This document shows positions 36,184-45,986 of a stretch of 64,000 nt of DNA, in pieces (the stretch's first letter is position 1; each line of letters begins with the position of its first letter). Under the pieces are notes generated by a model, which was given only the letters and a program-made list of their open reading frames with translations, ran no database searches and was not told where the DNA came from. Origin of the DNA: Pirellulales bacterium (lineage in GTDB: Bacteria; Planctomycetota; Planctomycetia; Pirellulales; Thermoguttaceae); assembly GCA_016931995.1 (NCBI GenBank), contig JAFGDS010000030.1, positions 1 through 64,000 of the forward strand, written 5' to 3'. Made by a program: the position numbers and the translations under genes.

Positions 36184-36834
36184 AAAAGAGGCGAGCCCCA
36201 AAAAGTCATGCATAAACGCCATAGGCTTCCTTGAATTCCTATCATGCGCATTCTTCGGCCCCGACAACCTAGTGCCGCCGCGGGACCGACCCCCGGCGGG
36301 GACGCGCGGTCGGCGCCTTCCGGGCATCCTTGCGAGCGGGTATGGATTGTTCCGAGGGAAACGGTTGCCGGGCCAAGAACGAAGCCGCGTACCCGCGAAG
36401 TCGAGGTATGGCCGTCATCGCGTGTCTGCCCTGCCCTTGGGGAGGGGGTGGGGTAGCGGCTTTCATGGGCCAAGACGCAAGAGACGTCTCTCGCGCCATC
36501 AACTTCGATCCTTCCCCTATCAAGAGGGGTGACGAAGCCGCGTTCGCGCCGTCCCGCCGCACGGTCGTCCGAGCCGTGTCGGACCCGCCGCTCCACCGCT
36601 TCCCCCCCAGCGCCACAGCGCCCGCACGCCGGCGAATCGGAGCGCGGACACGCCCCCGAGGCGGAGGCGCTCCGCGCCGGGCCGGAGTTTGCTTTAAGTC
36701 CAAACGAAACCTAGGCTTCAGTATCCGGAGCGGCTCGGTGCATCCCCCCTTGCGGGCCATGAGCGTGGGGTGGCGATGTCGCTGTACGGCTCTTTAAGAC
36801 CTGTCTGCTTTTGCGCCTTTGCCGCGGTCGCCCA
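36184..36834. other. About 650 bp without a supported gene between glgC and the GGDEF gene
   Basis: This divergent gap shows frames that stay open only because of high GC content and have Arg-rich, low-complexity translations. A stretch near 36425-36535 has the CCTTGGGGAGGGGGTGGGGT and CCCTATCAAGAGGGG style of dispersed elements. I see no conserved motif, RNA or strong hairpin. It may hold the GGDEF gene promoter; CTTTAAGACC at about 36791-36800 is AT-rich but not a clear promoter. Confidence 0.5.
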
Positions 36835-39177
36835 ATGACTGAGCTCCAGGGTCCCCAACCACAACACGACCCTTCCTGGGCACCGGGCGATCCTTCCGTG
36901 CCGATCGGTCCATGGACTCCTCATCTGGACGCGCTGCTGCAGGAACTTGAAGACGTCACGGTCCGCGCAACCGCCGCGCCGGCGGTGGCGCCGGGGCTCG
37001 ACAACCAGTTGCCCCAGGTTCGGCTCGGCGTCGCATCCAGCCTGTTCACGGCGCTGCATTGCAAGCATCCGCCGACGGCGGCGCACGTGCTGAGGGTGGC
37101 GTTGACCGCGTCGGGTTGGTGCGTCAAGCTCGGGCTTTCCGACGCCGAGCGGGACAGGGTCGAGGTGGCCGCGCTGTTGCACGACGTGGGCGTGATCGGC
37201 ATCCCCGACCGGATTCTCCAGAAGCCCAATCCGCTGACGCCCGAGGAAGTGCTCATTATCGAGCAGACGCGTCAGATGAGCGTGGAGATTCTCCGCGGCG
37301 CGTGCGCGGAGCCGGCGATTCTCGAGATTATCCAGAACGTGCCCGCCCGCTTCGACGGCGCCAAACCCGGCTACACGCTCAGCCGCGAGGATATTCCGCT
37401 GGGCGCGCGGATGATCGCCATCGTCGAGTCGTTCGACGCGATGACCAGCGAGCGCGTATTCCGACCGGCCATGTCGCAGGAGGCGGCCGTGGCGGAGCTC
37501 TTCAAGTGCGCCGGCGCGCAGTTCGACCCCGAGCTGGTCCGCGCGTTTGTCGAGTTGCAGAAGTGCGACCAGAACGCCCTGCGCGAGGCCACGGCGAGCC
37601 GGTGGATTCAGAGTCTTGGCTCCGAGGCGGCCGACGCGTGTTGGCGGCGCGCGCCCAGACCGGCGCCGCAGGGCATCCCCGACGCCGAGTGCCTCTTCCG
37701 GATGCGGCTCCTGGACAACATGCACGACGCGGTGATCTTCGTCGACGCCGCGCTGGCCCTCACGTTTTGGAATCACGGAGCGGAACGGATGACGGGCATC
37801 TCGGCCCGGAGCGTGCTGGGACGCCAGTGGTCGGCCGATCTGTTGAACCTCCGCGACGAGCGCGGTCAGACGATTGGCGACGTCGAATGCCCCGTCGTTT
37901 GCACGATCCACTCCGGCGTGCAGTCCCTGCGTCGGCTGACGGTTCTGGGTCGAATCGGCAGGCCGGTTTCCGTGGACGCGCACGTCATCCCCGTTCTGGC
38001 CGAAGACGGCGTCGGCGTGGGCGCCGTCCTCCTGCTGCACGACGCCTCGTCGGAGATCTCGCTCGAGGAGCGCTGCCACAACCTGCACGAGCGCGCCACC
38101 AAGGACCCGCTCACGCACGTGGCCAATCGAGCCGAGTTCGACCGCGTCCACGAGATGTTCGTTGTCGCCCACCTCCAGCGGAAACGCCCCTGCAGCCTGA
38201 TCATCTGCGACCTGGACTGGTTCAAGCAGGTGAACGACACGTACGGGCATCAGGCCGGCGACGACGTGATCAAGAGCCTGGCCGGCGTTCTGAAAAACTC
38301 CTGCCGCGCCGGAGATCTCGTGGCTCGCTACGGCGGCGAGGAATTCGTCATGCTCTACGCCGAATGCGACAACGCCACCGCCGCCGCGCGGGCGGAGCAC
38401 ATCCGCAAAACCTTCAGCGAGATCGCGCACGCCAGGATGGACGACCGCTCGGTCACCGCTAGTTTCGGCGTGACGGAGATCCAGCCGGGCGACACGGCCG
38501 AGACGATGCTCCGCCGGGCCGACCGCGCCCTCTTGCTGGCCAAATCGAAGGGCCGCAACACCGTGGTCCAACTGGGCACCGGATCGGTGGGCTCCGACCG
38601 GCTCGACGACGACGCCCCGTGGAACGTCCCGCCGCCGGCCGGCGAAATGCTCTTCGAGCAGCACCTGGTCACGTCCGTGCCCATGACCGTGGCCGTGGAA
38701 AAGCTCCGGGGTTTCGTGGCCGACCACCAGGCCGCCATCACGGAGATCAACCACAACAACCTTCAATTGGAAATCGACCATCAGGGCGCCCCTCCGCCGC
38801 GGCGCCGCGGCGACCGGCCGACGACGTTCGTGATCGGATTGCGATTCGAGGAAGAACACGCCGACCGAACGGCGGGCAACACGCCGCCCGGCGCGCCGAC
38901 CTCGCGCGGGACCCCCCGCACGCGGATCCACTTCACCATCGCGCCGCGTTCCGACCGCGACCGGCGGCGCGGCGACATCCTCGATCAGGCCCGCGACATC
39001 CTCGTCAGCTTCCGGTCCTATTTGATGGCCAGCGAGGAAGGGGGCGGTCTTGGGGGCGAGGGGGACAAGGACAAGGCGGTCAGCAAACCGCCCTTGGACG
39101 CGTATCGCATCGGCCCCACCCGACGCGCCGCCGGCCGCCTTTGGAATCGAATCTGGAGGTTCTTCGTCCGGGGGTAA
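36835..39177 (+). CDS. GGDEF diguanylate cyclase with degenerate HD-GYP and PAS
   Basis: 780 residues from the ATG at MTELQGPQPQ; an ATG 24 bases earlier is possible and no clear ribosome binding site separates them. An HD-GYP-like domain covers about residues 75-250: HVLRVA and LLHDVGVIGIPDRIL (His116, Asp117) are kept, but the HDxGK lysine, the mid-domain His and the HHExxDGxGYP motif read IQNVPARFDGAKPGY, so metal ligands are missing. A PAS domain follows (about 300-420). The GGDEF domain carries RYGGEEF (residues 498-504) with an active-looking signature. A Pro/Arg-rich C-terminal region ends the protein. It likely makes c-di-GMP, with the HD-GYP part acting as sensor only. Confidence 0.88.
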   Translation: MTELQGPQPQHDPSWAPGDPSVPIGPWTPHLDALLQELEDVTVRATAAPAVAPGLDNQLPQVRLGVASSLFTALHCKHPPTAAHVLRVALTASGWCVKLGLSDAERDRVEVAALLHDVGVIGIPDRILQKPNPLTPEEVLIIEQTRQMSVEILRGACAEPAILEIIQNVPARFDGAKPGYTLSREDIPLGARMIAIVESFDAMTSERVFRPAMSQEAAVAELFKCAGAQFDPELVRAFVELQKCDQNALREATASRWIQSLGSEAADACWRRAPRPAPQGIPDAECLFRMRLLDNMHDAVIFVDAALALTFWNHGAERMTGISARSVLGRQWSADLLNLRDERGQTIGDVECPVVCTIHSGVQSLRRLTVLGRIGRPVSVDAHVIPVLAEDGVGVGAVLLLHDASSEISLEERCHNLHERATKDPLTHVANRAEFDRVHEMFVVAHLQRKRPCSLIICDLDWFKQVNDTYGHQAGDDVIKSLAGVLKNSCRAGDLVARYGGEEFVMLYAECDNATAAARAEHIRKTFSEIAHARMDDRSVTASFGVTEIQPGDTAETMLRRADRALLLAKSKGRNTVVQLGTGSVGSDRLDDDAPWNVPPPAGEMLFEQHLVTSVPMTVAVEKLRGFVADHQAAITEINHNNLQLEIDHQGAPPPRRRGDRPTTFVIGLRFEEEHADRTAGNTPPGAPTSRGTPRTRIHFTIAPRSDRDRRRGDILDQARDILVSFRSYLMASEEGGGLGGEGDKDKAVSKPPLDAYRIGPTRRAAGRLWNRIWRFFVRG

Positions 39178-39263
39178 CCATAGGCATGACGTATAGTTAA
39201 GTTGGGGGAAGTCGCGCCCCGCTGGACGCGACTCGGCAGGTGCAGAGGAACAGGGAGCGGGTC

Positions 39264-41363
39264 ATGGCACGCATCGGCGCGTCGCTCTCGGGCATCGAAC
39301 TCGTCTTGCTCAACCGGCTGAACGAAGCCAGCACGGCCGCCACGCTCAACAGCCTTCATTTGGCCACGGGCAAGCTGATCAACTACCCCCGCGACAATCC
39401 CACCAAGTTCATGCAGATCTCCGCGTTTCAGTCGCAGTTGAGCACGGTGGCCGCGACGATGGACAACGTCACCCAGGCCGCGAGCCTGTTCTCCCAAACG
39501 CAAACCACGATGTCGGCGATGGAGACGCTGCTGGGCAACGTCCGCACCGAGCTGTTAAAAGATGAGGCCCGCACCCTCACGCCCGCCGAACGGGCCGAGG
39601 CCCAGGCCAAGATCGACCAATACCTCGCGGACTTCGAGGCGCTGGTCGGCACGAGCATCGACGGGCGGCGTCCGTTGAACGGCTCGGCCAACTTCAATAT
39701 CCAGGGGCGCAATTACAGCCAGGTGTCGAATCTGACGGTGTACTCCACCGCCGGCGACGGCCCCGTCGTCACCGCCGAGCCCGCCCGGCTGTTCTACGCC
39801 GGAACCGACCGGTACGCCGCCGCCAACGCGACCATCCGCGTGACCGGCGCCCAGGGTTACTCCGGCGAGATCATCATCACCACCGACGACACGCTGGAAG
39901 ACGTCGCCGCTCTCATCAACGCCGAAAGCGACACGACCGGCGTGCTCGCGTCCGTCTCGGACAACACCCTGACGATGCAAAGCAGCACGAGCGGGTCCAG
40001 CGCCGAGGTGATCGTCGCGACGATCGCGGGCACGTTCACGACGACGGGCGGCGTCGCTCCCGGCGTGGCCTACGGCAAGAGCACGACCTACGGCGGCACG
40101 CCCGCCATCTCCGGCTACGTCACCCGCGCCGCCACCCAGGCCGAACTGGCCTACACCGGCTCGGGCAGCAACCCCGGCGCCAACGCCGCGATCACGATCA
40201 CCGGCAATCTCGGCAGCACGACCATCGAGGTGCTCACGACCGAAACGATGACCCAAACGGCCGAGAAGATCAACAACGACAGCCACAAGACGGGCATCAC
40301 CGCCGCCGTCTCGACCGTCGGGGCCAACGAAGTCATCACCTTCACCACCGTCGATTATGGCACGAACGCGACGATCGACATTGCGGTCGATTCGGGCACG
40401 TTCGCCGTGACCGGCGGACACGGCAACGGCTCGGCCAGCGGCGACGACGCGGCGGCCGTGATCAACGGATTCACCTATACCGGCGGCACGTCGGCCGCGC
40501 CCGCCGAACTGCGACACCGCGAGAAAACGGCCGAATTCGCCGATCCCGCGACCATCCAGGTGACGGGCAACCTCGGCACGTCCGGCAACATCGTGATCGG
40601 CGCCACCGACACGTTCCAAGACGTCGCCGATCTGATCAACGCCGAGACCGGCGCGACCGGCGTCCACGCCTACGTCGACGAGAACGACCTCGTCCTGCGG
40701 AGCGTGACCACCGGCGACGACGCCGAGGTGAGCATCGCCGTGATCGTTGGCCCGTTCACCACCGTCAGCGGCACAACCAGCGACACCGGCGAGGACGCCG
40801 TGACGGGAAACTCGAACGTGCGGGGCAACCGCTTCGCCGTCAGCAACGCGGGCTTCCGGTTCGACATCGAATTCGCGCCCGACTTCCTCTACGCCTTCGA
40901 CTCGATGACCATCGACGGCGGCGGGCTCACGTTCGCGCTGTCCACCAGCCTCGCCCATCGCTCGACCATCGCCATTCCTGGGTTGCAGCCCGAACTGCTG
41001 GGCGGACTCAGCGGCAAGCTGAGCCAGATCGCCACCGGCGGGGCCTATTCGGGCCTGGACGGCAACACGTCGCGGGCGATCCGCATCCTCGACGAGGCCA
41101 CCGCGCAATTCACCCGCGCGCAGGGCTCGGTCGACGGCTTCCATAACGCCCAGGTCACCAGCGCCTCGAATCTCCTGTCGGCCATGCAAGACGACATCGA
41201 CGACGCGATCGACCAGACCGACGGCTTCAACGAGGAAGAAGAGCTGGTTCTCCTTGCCAAAAACGAGGCCCTGGTCCAGAACGCCATCGCCTCGCTGGCC
41301 ATCCTTGGCCAGCAGCGCGCCAGCCTCGTCGATCTGCTCAAACAGATCGCCGGACTGCTTTGA
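39264..41363 (+). CDS. Flagellin-like protein with flagellin IN repeats
   Basis: 699 residues, starting behind CAGGGAGCGGGTC. The N-terminal D0/D1-like helices (about 1-130: ELVLLNRLNEASTAATLNSL, LATGKLINYPRDNPTKFMQI) and C-terminal helices (about 600-699: LDEATAQFTRAQGSVDGFHN, ILGQQRASLVDLLKQIAGLL) resemble flagellins or hook-associated FlgL. The middle holds at least three flagellin-IN-type beta units (AITITGNLGSTTIEVLTTET, TIQVTGNLGTSGNIVIGATD). Such units typically coat the outer filament. No other flagellar gene is in the window; the distant glnA or cheB do not form a motility cluster. Filament subunit or hook-associated protein are both possible. Confidence 0.82.
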   Translation: MARIGASLSGIELVLLNRLNEASTAATLNSLHLATGKLINYPRDNPTKFMQISAFQSQLSTVAATMDNVTQAASLFSQTQTTMSAMETLLGNVRTELLKDEARTLTPAERAEAQAKIDQYLADFEALVGTSIDGRRPLNGSANFNIQGRNYSQVSNLTVYSTAGDGPVVTAEPARLFYAGTDRYAAANATIRVTGAQGYSGEIIITTDDTLEDVAALINAESDTTGVLASVSDNTLTMQSSTSGSSAEVIVATIAGTFTTTGGVAPGVAYGKSTTYGGTPAISGYVTRAATQAELAYTGSGSNPGANAAITITGNLGSTTIEVLTTETMTQTAEKINNDSHKTGITAAVSTVGANEVITFTTVDYGTNATIDIAVDSGTFAVTGGHGNGSASGDDAAAVINGFTYTGGTSAAPAELRHREKTAEFADPATIQVTGNLGTSGNIVIGATDTFQDVADLINAETGATGVHAYVDENDLVLRSVTTGDDAEVSIAVIVGPFTTVSGTTSDTGEDAVTGNSNVRGNRFAVSNAGFRFDIEFAPDFLYAFDSMTIDGGGLTFALSTSLAHRSTIAIPGLQPELLGGLSGKLSQIATGGAYSGLDGNTSRAIRILDEATAQFTRAQGSVDGFHNAQVTSASNLLSAMQDDIDDAIDQTDGFNEEEELVLLAKNEALVQNAIASLAILGQQRASLVDLLKQIAGLL

Positions 41364-41730
41364 GCCGTTTGTAAACTCTTCAAAGCCGGTCGAGCCCGGG
41401 ACTATTTTGGGCTGCGCGGAAGATCGTTCGTAAGTCGTTGAGGCGAAAGCGATTGCCGCGTTTTTCCCAGGCGATCTGGCGCGATGCGCCGTTTTGGCAC
41501 GCGCCGTGCTCATGTGTCATGGCATGAAGCCAAAGACCGTTTGACCCAGGGAGCCTCGGCCGATCGCGCCGGCCGGGGCTCCGCGGTCAACGATATCCAT
41601 TCAACGCCACCGTGAATCTAAGGTTACCCTCGCTCCAACCGAGCGTTTCATCCCACCCACGGGATCACCAGTTTTTCACGGTCAAAGGGCCCGGTCGGCT
41701 GCCCGCACAGCCCACCGGGCCCTTCTGTTT
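41364..41730. terminator. Tail-to-tail gap with two hairpins; strong stem at 41685-41724
   Basis: AAGGGCCCGGT (41685-41695) pairs exactly with ACCGGGCCCTT (41714-41724) across 18 bp, six bases from the propeller-cytochrome stop at 41731. A second stem, GGAGCC...GGCTCC with CGGCCG...CGGCCG (about 41548-41580), lies farther left. Neither is followed by a long U-run (CTGTTT on the plus strand), so efficient rho-independent termination is uncertain. The rest of the gap, which includes the flagellin-like gene's downstream side, shows nothing else. Confidence 0.6.
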
Positions 41731-43617
41731 CTACAACGACAGGATGTAGGCGATCAGATCGTCTAGTTCGGCGGGGGTGAGGGCCTCGGCGTGGCCGTGG
41801 CGACCGCCGAGACCATGCTGGGTGAGGGCGTCGCGGAGCGTCCGGGCGCGGCCGTCGTGGTAGTAGGGCGCGGTGCGGAAGGCTTCGATCAGCCCCGGCG
41901 TGTCGTAACGCCCGTCGGGATCGCCGCGGCCGGCCGTGCCCACGTCGTGCATCTTCATGTCGGTGAACAGCGGCGCGGGGTGACACGCCGCGCAGCCGGC
42001 CTTGCCCTCGAAGAGAACCTGGCCGCGGGCGGCCGCCTCGGCCATTCCCGGCGCGTTCGGATTTTTCTCCGGCTCGAGCGACTCGACGTACGCGAGCAGG
42101 TCGTCGACGTCTTTCGGTTCGGGTACCACGAGGTGACTGCCGATGACGCCGGTTCTCATGCACTCGCGGGGATCGGGCCGCGTCGCGCGGCGGTTGTGCG
42201 GGGGCGTTCGGTGCGAAAGCACGAGGCTGATCACGTCCTTGCCGTTGCCGATGCCGTCGCGCATGAAATCCCAGGGCAGACCATCCACGCGGCCGTCGTC
42301 CGGATGGCACGACGCGCAACCATGCCAGCTTTGGAAGCAGCGCCGGGCGTCGTGGAAGTAGATTTCGCCGCGCCGAGCGGCATCCGGCTCGACCTGCGGA
42401 CCGATCGGCATCGTCCGTTCGAGCCGACCGCTGGCGGCGTCCAACTGGCCAATCGTCCCGCTGAAGTAGTTGGCCACGAAGACGCGCGATCCGTCGGGCG
42501 AGAGGGCCAGCCCTCGCGGGCCGTTTCCGCCGGTCGAAAACCGGCTGATGGCCCCGGCCAGGTATAGCGCCGTCAGGTCGTTTTCCAGCCGCGCGCGAGC
42601 GTTAAGATCCTTGCCGATTTGGGTCCAAATGTTGTCGCGCGTGCCGTCGCGCAGCGCGGCCAGCTCGGATGGAATCTTGCCAGCGAGCAGATCGTGAACG
42701 CGGCCCATCTCGATCCGCGAGACTTCGTGGACTCCAGAATGCGTGATCCACAGCCGCGCGCCGTCGGCCGAACAGGTTATGGCCCAAGGGTCGGCGGCTC
42801 CCGCCGTCAGATCGTCCAGCAGGAGCGTCACCGGTCGCGTCGCGGTCGCCACGTCGATGATGCTCAGGGCGTACGTGTGAACCCAGCCGCGCTCGAGTTG
42901 GGTTATCGGCAGGTTGAACCGCCCGAGGGCGTGGATGACGTAGGCCCAGCGGCCGTCGGGACTCGTGCACGCGCCGGCGACCATGGTCGAGCCAGGCGGC
43001 AGGGCCACGGTTGCCGCCGATTCCAAAGAGCCCAAGTCCAAGAGGCTCACCACCGCGCCGAGCGCCGGGTTGGTGCCCTCGCCATCCGGCAGAAGGTTGG
43101 CGACGATCGCCCGGGCGCCGTCGGGAGTGACGGCGACGGACGCCGGATCGCGCACCACGGGAATCTGCTTGATCTCGAGGCGTTGGGCCAGATCGACCAC
43201 GGACACCGTGTGATTGCCCCGGTTGCACGTGAGCAAACGCTGGCCATCGGGCGTCAAGGCGACGTCGACCGGCCATGGACCAACCGCGATTCGCCCGGTC
43301 ACGGCACGGGCGGCCGTGTCGATCACCGCCACGGCGTGCGCCGTCCGCTCGGCCACGAAAAGCGTCTTGCCGTCGGCCGAAAGGGCCAAGCCGCACGGCT
43401 GACCGGCCACGGCGATCTCGGCGGCGGGTTTGCCGGCGGCCGCGTCGAGCACGACCACCGCGCAGGCCGTCTTGTCGGAAACGAAAAGCACCTGTCCGTC
43501 GGGCGAAACGGCCACGTCCAAGGGCGACCGGTACACCGGCCGGGGCGCCGGCTCGATGGCGCCGACGGGCGTCGCCAGGACGATCGCAAGAAGCCCGATG
43601 GCGTGGCATGTTCGCAT
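41731..43617 (-). CDS. Periplasmic beta-propeller protein with two c-type heme sites
   Basis: 628 residues from the ATG behind GAGGAGAAACGTCTG. A signal peptide covers about 1-22 (ending VGA). Residues about 30-400 form a YVTN-type propeller with repeating AVSPDGQVLFVSD and LSADGKTLFVAERTAHAVAV. The C-terminal third is cytochrome c peroxidase/MauG-like, with CASCH at 434-438 and CAACH at 542-546, plus DVISLVLSHRTPPHNRRATR and PGLIEAFRTAPYYHDGRART. Together these suggest a periplasmic diheme electron carrier or peroxidase with a propeller platform. The propeller-plus-diheme combination is common in Planctomycetes. Substrate unknown. Confidence 0.9.
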   Translation of the reverse strand: MRTCHAIGLLAIVLATPVGAIEPAPRPVYRSPLDVAVSPDGQVLFVSDKTACAVVVLDAAAGKPAAEIAVAGQPCGLALSADGKTLFVAERTAHAVAVIDTAARAVTGRIAVGPWPVDVALTPDGQRLLTCNRGNHTVSVVDLAQRLEIKQIPVVRDPASVAVTPDGARAIVANLLPDGEGTNPALGAVVSLLDLGSLESAATVALPPGSTMVAGACTSPDGRWAYVIHALGRFNLPITQLERGWVHTYALSIIDVATATRPVTLLLDDLTAGAADPWAITCSADGARLWITHSGVHEVSRIEMGRVHDLLAGKIPSELAALRDGTRDNIWTQIGKDLNARARLENDLTALYLAGAISRFSTGGNGPRGLALSPDGSRVFVANYFSGTIGQLDAASGRLERTMPIGPQVEPDAARRGEIYFHDARRCFQSWHGCASCHPDDGRVDGLPWDFMRDGIGNGKDVISLVLSHRTPPHNRRATRPDPRECMRTGVIGSHLVVPEPKDVDDLLAYVESLEPEKNPNAPGMAEAAARGQVLFEGKAGCAACHPAPLFTDMKMHDVGTAGRGDPDGRYDTPGLIEAFRTAPYYHDGRARTLRDALTQHGLGGRHGHAEALTPAELDDLIAYILSL

Positions 43618-44015
43618 CAGACGTTTCTCCTCGGGCAAGTCGGCGGAGGGCACTTTGGGGTAGGCAAGGGGCAACGGCCGTGCCGGCGATCCCGCGCCAC
43701 GGACAGTCCGAGTGGTTCCCGTGGAAAACGCGTTGGCGCCGGCATGGCGCGCGGGGAAAATGGGGCCCCGTTAATCTCCAGACTACGCGGGACACGCCCG
43801 CTTGTCCAGGATCAGTGGTTCCAAATCCGCCACCGCACGTCATCCTGAGCGCGGCGAAGGATCTCGGTGGCAAGGCAGATTCTTCGCTTCGCTCAGAATG
43901 ACGGTATCGATTGCCTCCGAGATTTGGAGCTACTGAGGATCCCCAGGGGGCGCCCCCCCCTTCGGAGGCCAATGGAGCTATCTTGAGGTCGCGTTGCCCG
44001 GCCACCGTCGGCAAG
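43618..44015. repeat. Gap with CATCCTGAG-type repeat elements
   Basis: No gene is seen. CATCCTGAGCGCGGCGAAGG (about 43840-43859) and an inverse partner CTTCGCTTCGCTCAGAATGA (about 43882-43901) belong to the same family as the elements at 1452-1475 and 17262-17365. A stretch rich in Gs and Cs follows to the glnA terminator. Confidence 0.7.
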
Positions 44016-44063
44016 AAAAAAACGTGGGCGCCGCACCCGCGCGATCGCGCGGGCGCGACGCCC
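44016..44063 (-). terminator. Intrinsic terminator of glnA
   Basis: On the minus strand a long GC-rich stem is immediately followed by seven Us (complement of AAAAAAA at 44016-44022). The stem includes the perfect 18-bp palindrome CCCGCGCGATCGCGCGGG (44036-44053) and extends through outer arms GGGCG (44026-44030) and CGCCC (44059-44063). It starts 29 bp beyond the glnA stop codon at 44092. Confidence 0.85.
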
Positions 44064-44091
44064 CAAGCGCCATGCCCGTCGCCGAGGCGGG

Positions 44092-45507
44092 CTAGATGTC
44101 GTAATACATGCAAAACTCGAAGGGATGGGGGCGGAGCCGCATGGCGTCCACTTCGTTCTCCATCTTGTACCAGATCCACGTGTCGATCACGTCCGGCGTG
44201 AACACGTCGCCGCGGAGCAAGAATTCGTGATCCGCGCGAAGCGCCGCCAGCGCCGCTTCGAGCGACGGGGGCGTGGTCGGCACGTTGGCCAGCTCCTCCG
44301 GCGCGAGGTCGTAGATGTCCTTGTCCAGCGGCTCGCCCGGGTCGATCTTGTTCTGAATCCCGTCGAGCGCGGCCATGAGGATGGCGGAGAAGGACAGGTA
44401 CGGATTGCAGCTTGGGTCGGGGCAGCGGAACTCGATGCGTTTGGTCTTCGGGTTGGCGCTGTACATCGGGATGCGGATGGCCGCCGAGCGATTCCGCTGC
44501 GAGTAGGCCAGATTCACGGGGGCCTCGTAGCCGGGTACGAGCCGCTTGTAGCTGTTGGTCGTGGGGCAACTGAACCCGAGGATCGCCGGGGCGTGCTTCA
44601 ACAGCCCGCCAATGGCGTACAGCGCGGCGTCGCTCAGGCCCGCGTAGCCGCCGCCGGCGAAGATGGGCTCCTCGCCCTTCCAGATCGAGATGTGGGTGTG
44701 CATGCCCGACCCGTTGTCGCCGAAGAGCGGCTTGGGCATGAAGGTGACGGTCTTGTTGTGCCGGGCGGCGACGTTCTTGACGATGTACTTGAACATCATC
44801 ATTTTGTCGGCCATCTCGACGAGCTTATCGAACTTCAGGTCGATCTCGGACTGGCCGCCCGTGCCCACCTCGTGGTGCTGGCACTCGACCTCGAGCCCGC
44901 AGTCGAGCATGGTCTGCATCATCTCGTTGCGGAGGTTCATCAACTGGTCGGCGGGCGGGACGGGGAAGTAGCCTTCCTTGTACCGCAGCTTGTAGCCGAG
45001 ATTGGGCTTCTCGACGCGGCCGCGGTTCCACTGGCCTTCGATGCTGTCGATTTCGTAGAACCCGCCGTTGGGCTGCTGGTCGAACCGGATGTCGTCGAAG
45101 ACGAAGAACTCGGCTTCTGGCCCGATGTAGCAGGCGTCGCCCACGCCCGTGCTCTTCAGGTAGTTGATGGCCTTTCGGGCGACGTTGCGCGGGTCGCGGG
45201 TGTAGTCCTCGCGGGTAATGGGGTCCTGGATGTTGCAGATCATCGAGAGGGTGGGCAGCTCGGTGAAGGGGTCGAGCGTGGCCGTTTCGGGCTGGGGCAC
45301 GACGAGCATGTCGCTCTCGTTGATGGCCTTCCAGCCGCGGATGCTCGAACCGTCGAAGCCCAGGCCGTTCTCGAAGACGTCCTCGTCCAGCGCGGCGGCG
45401 GGGATCGTGAAGTGCTGCCAGAGGCCGGGGAAGTCCATGAAACGCATGTCGATTGCTTTGACGTCCTTCTCCCGACAGAGAGCCAATACCTTTTTGGGAG
45501 TCACCAC
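44092..45507 (-). CDS. glnA: Glutamine synthetase type I
   Basis: 471 residues, the size of bacterial GSI. It joins ammonium and glutamate at the cost of ATP. Family motifs include [10 protein letters not shown] (about 50-59), [29 protein letters not shown] and [18 protein letters not shown]. Tyr399 sits in DIYDLAPEE at the position of the adenylylation tyrosine (Tyr397 in Salmonella GSI-beta), so covalent control by GlnE is likely. The gene stands alone with a strong terminator; no ntr or PII gene is adjacent. The upstream gap (45508-45986) has an AT-rich stretch with TATTAT on the minus strand that could be its -10. Confidence 0.97.
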   Translation of the reverse strand: MVTPKKVLALCREKDVKAIDMRFMDFPGLWQHFTIPAAALDEDVFENGLGFDGSSIRGWKAINESDMLVVPQPETATLDPFTELPTLSMICNIQDPITREDYTRDPRNVARKAINYLKSTGVGDACYIGPEAEFFVFDDIRFDQQPNGGFYEIDSIEGQWNRGRVEKPNLGYKLRYKEGYFPVPPADQLMNLRNEMMQTMLDCGLEVECQHHEVGTGGQSEIDLKFDKLVEMADKMMMFKYIVKNVAARHNKTVTFMPKPLFGDNGSGMHTHISIWKGEEPIFAGGGYAGLSDAALYAIGGLLKHAPAILGFSCPTTNSYKRLVPGYEAPVNLAYSQRNRSAAIRIPMYSANPKTKRIEFRCPDPSCNPYLSFSAILMAALDGIQNKIDPGEPLDKDIYDLAPEELANVPTTPPSLEAALAALRADHEFLLRGDVFTPDVIDTWIWYKMENEVDAMRLRPHPFEFCMYYDI

Positions 45508-45986
45508 CCCCTCCTTTCCAACAAGAGACTTCGTTTCACGGTCCCGCGGCCCGGCGCCGACGGGTCAGCTTTTTCCGCCGGCTGTTCGGACGGCGAAGAA
45601 TGACTTCGTTTAAGCAAACATAATACCGGATTTGGCGTGCCTCAAGAGCGCGATCAACATAAGATATTGGCGAAAAAGCACTTAACGAGAAAAGCCGGTT
45701 TCCGCATTTCCACGGAGGGCCGGTTGCCGTTGCCTGCATAACGGGCAACGCACGACTATATTTCGGGCATGGCGGGGCATTTCCTTCACGAAAGGACGGC
45801 ACTCGCGCCGAGCAAACCCCCCGATTGAACCAGAATCCGGCACTTGGAATCCGGGGTTTCGGCGAGGCGGGCTAGACCGCAAGGCGGCGGGCTTCCGAAA
45901 AGGAATAGGAGACATCGTCTCCCAGCGGGACGAGTGCGCCGCGAGAAGATATTGCATACAATGTAGACCACGCAAGCCGCCTGAGC
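45508..45986. other. Divergent gap between glnA and glgX
   Basis: About 480 bp without a supported gene. On the minus strand TATTAT (45620-45625) about 113 bp upstream of glnA is a plausible -10; the -35 region reads TCTTGA at the best spacing, a weak match, and I do not see a sigma-54 site. Toward glgX the sequence is ordinary, with AGAAGATATTGCATACAATG at about 45944-45963 that includes TACAAT and could be a -10 for glgX. Confidence 0.45.

Noticed and set aside
36111-36797. Small genes in the glgC-GGDEF gap
   Set aside because: Several frames of 60-155 codons are open but have low-complexity Arg-rich translations, poor starts and no motifs.
36718-38931. 737-residue minus-strand frame opposite the GGDEF gene
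   Set aside because: Antisense shadow; the plus-strand frame has GGDEF and HD-GYP-like motifs.
39200-39240. Sigma-28 promoter before the flagellin-like gene
   Set aside because: TTAAGTT at about 39198-39204 resembles half of the consensus, but the -10 (GCCGATAA) is not matched (GCCCCGCT), so it was not listed.
39555-41513. 652-residue minus-strand frame opposite the flagellin-like gene
   Set aside because: Gly/Val/Arg-rich shadow without motifs; the plus strand has flagellin ends and a ribosome binding site.
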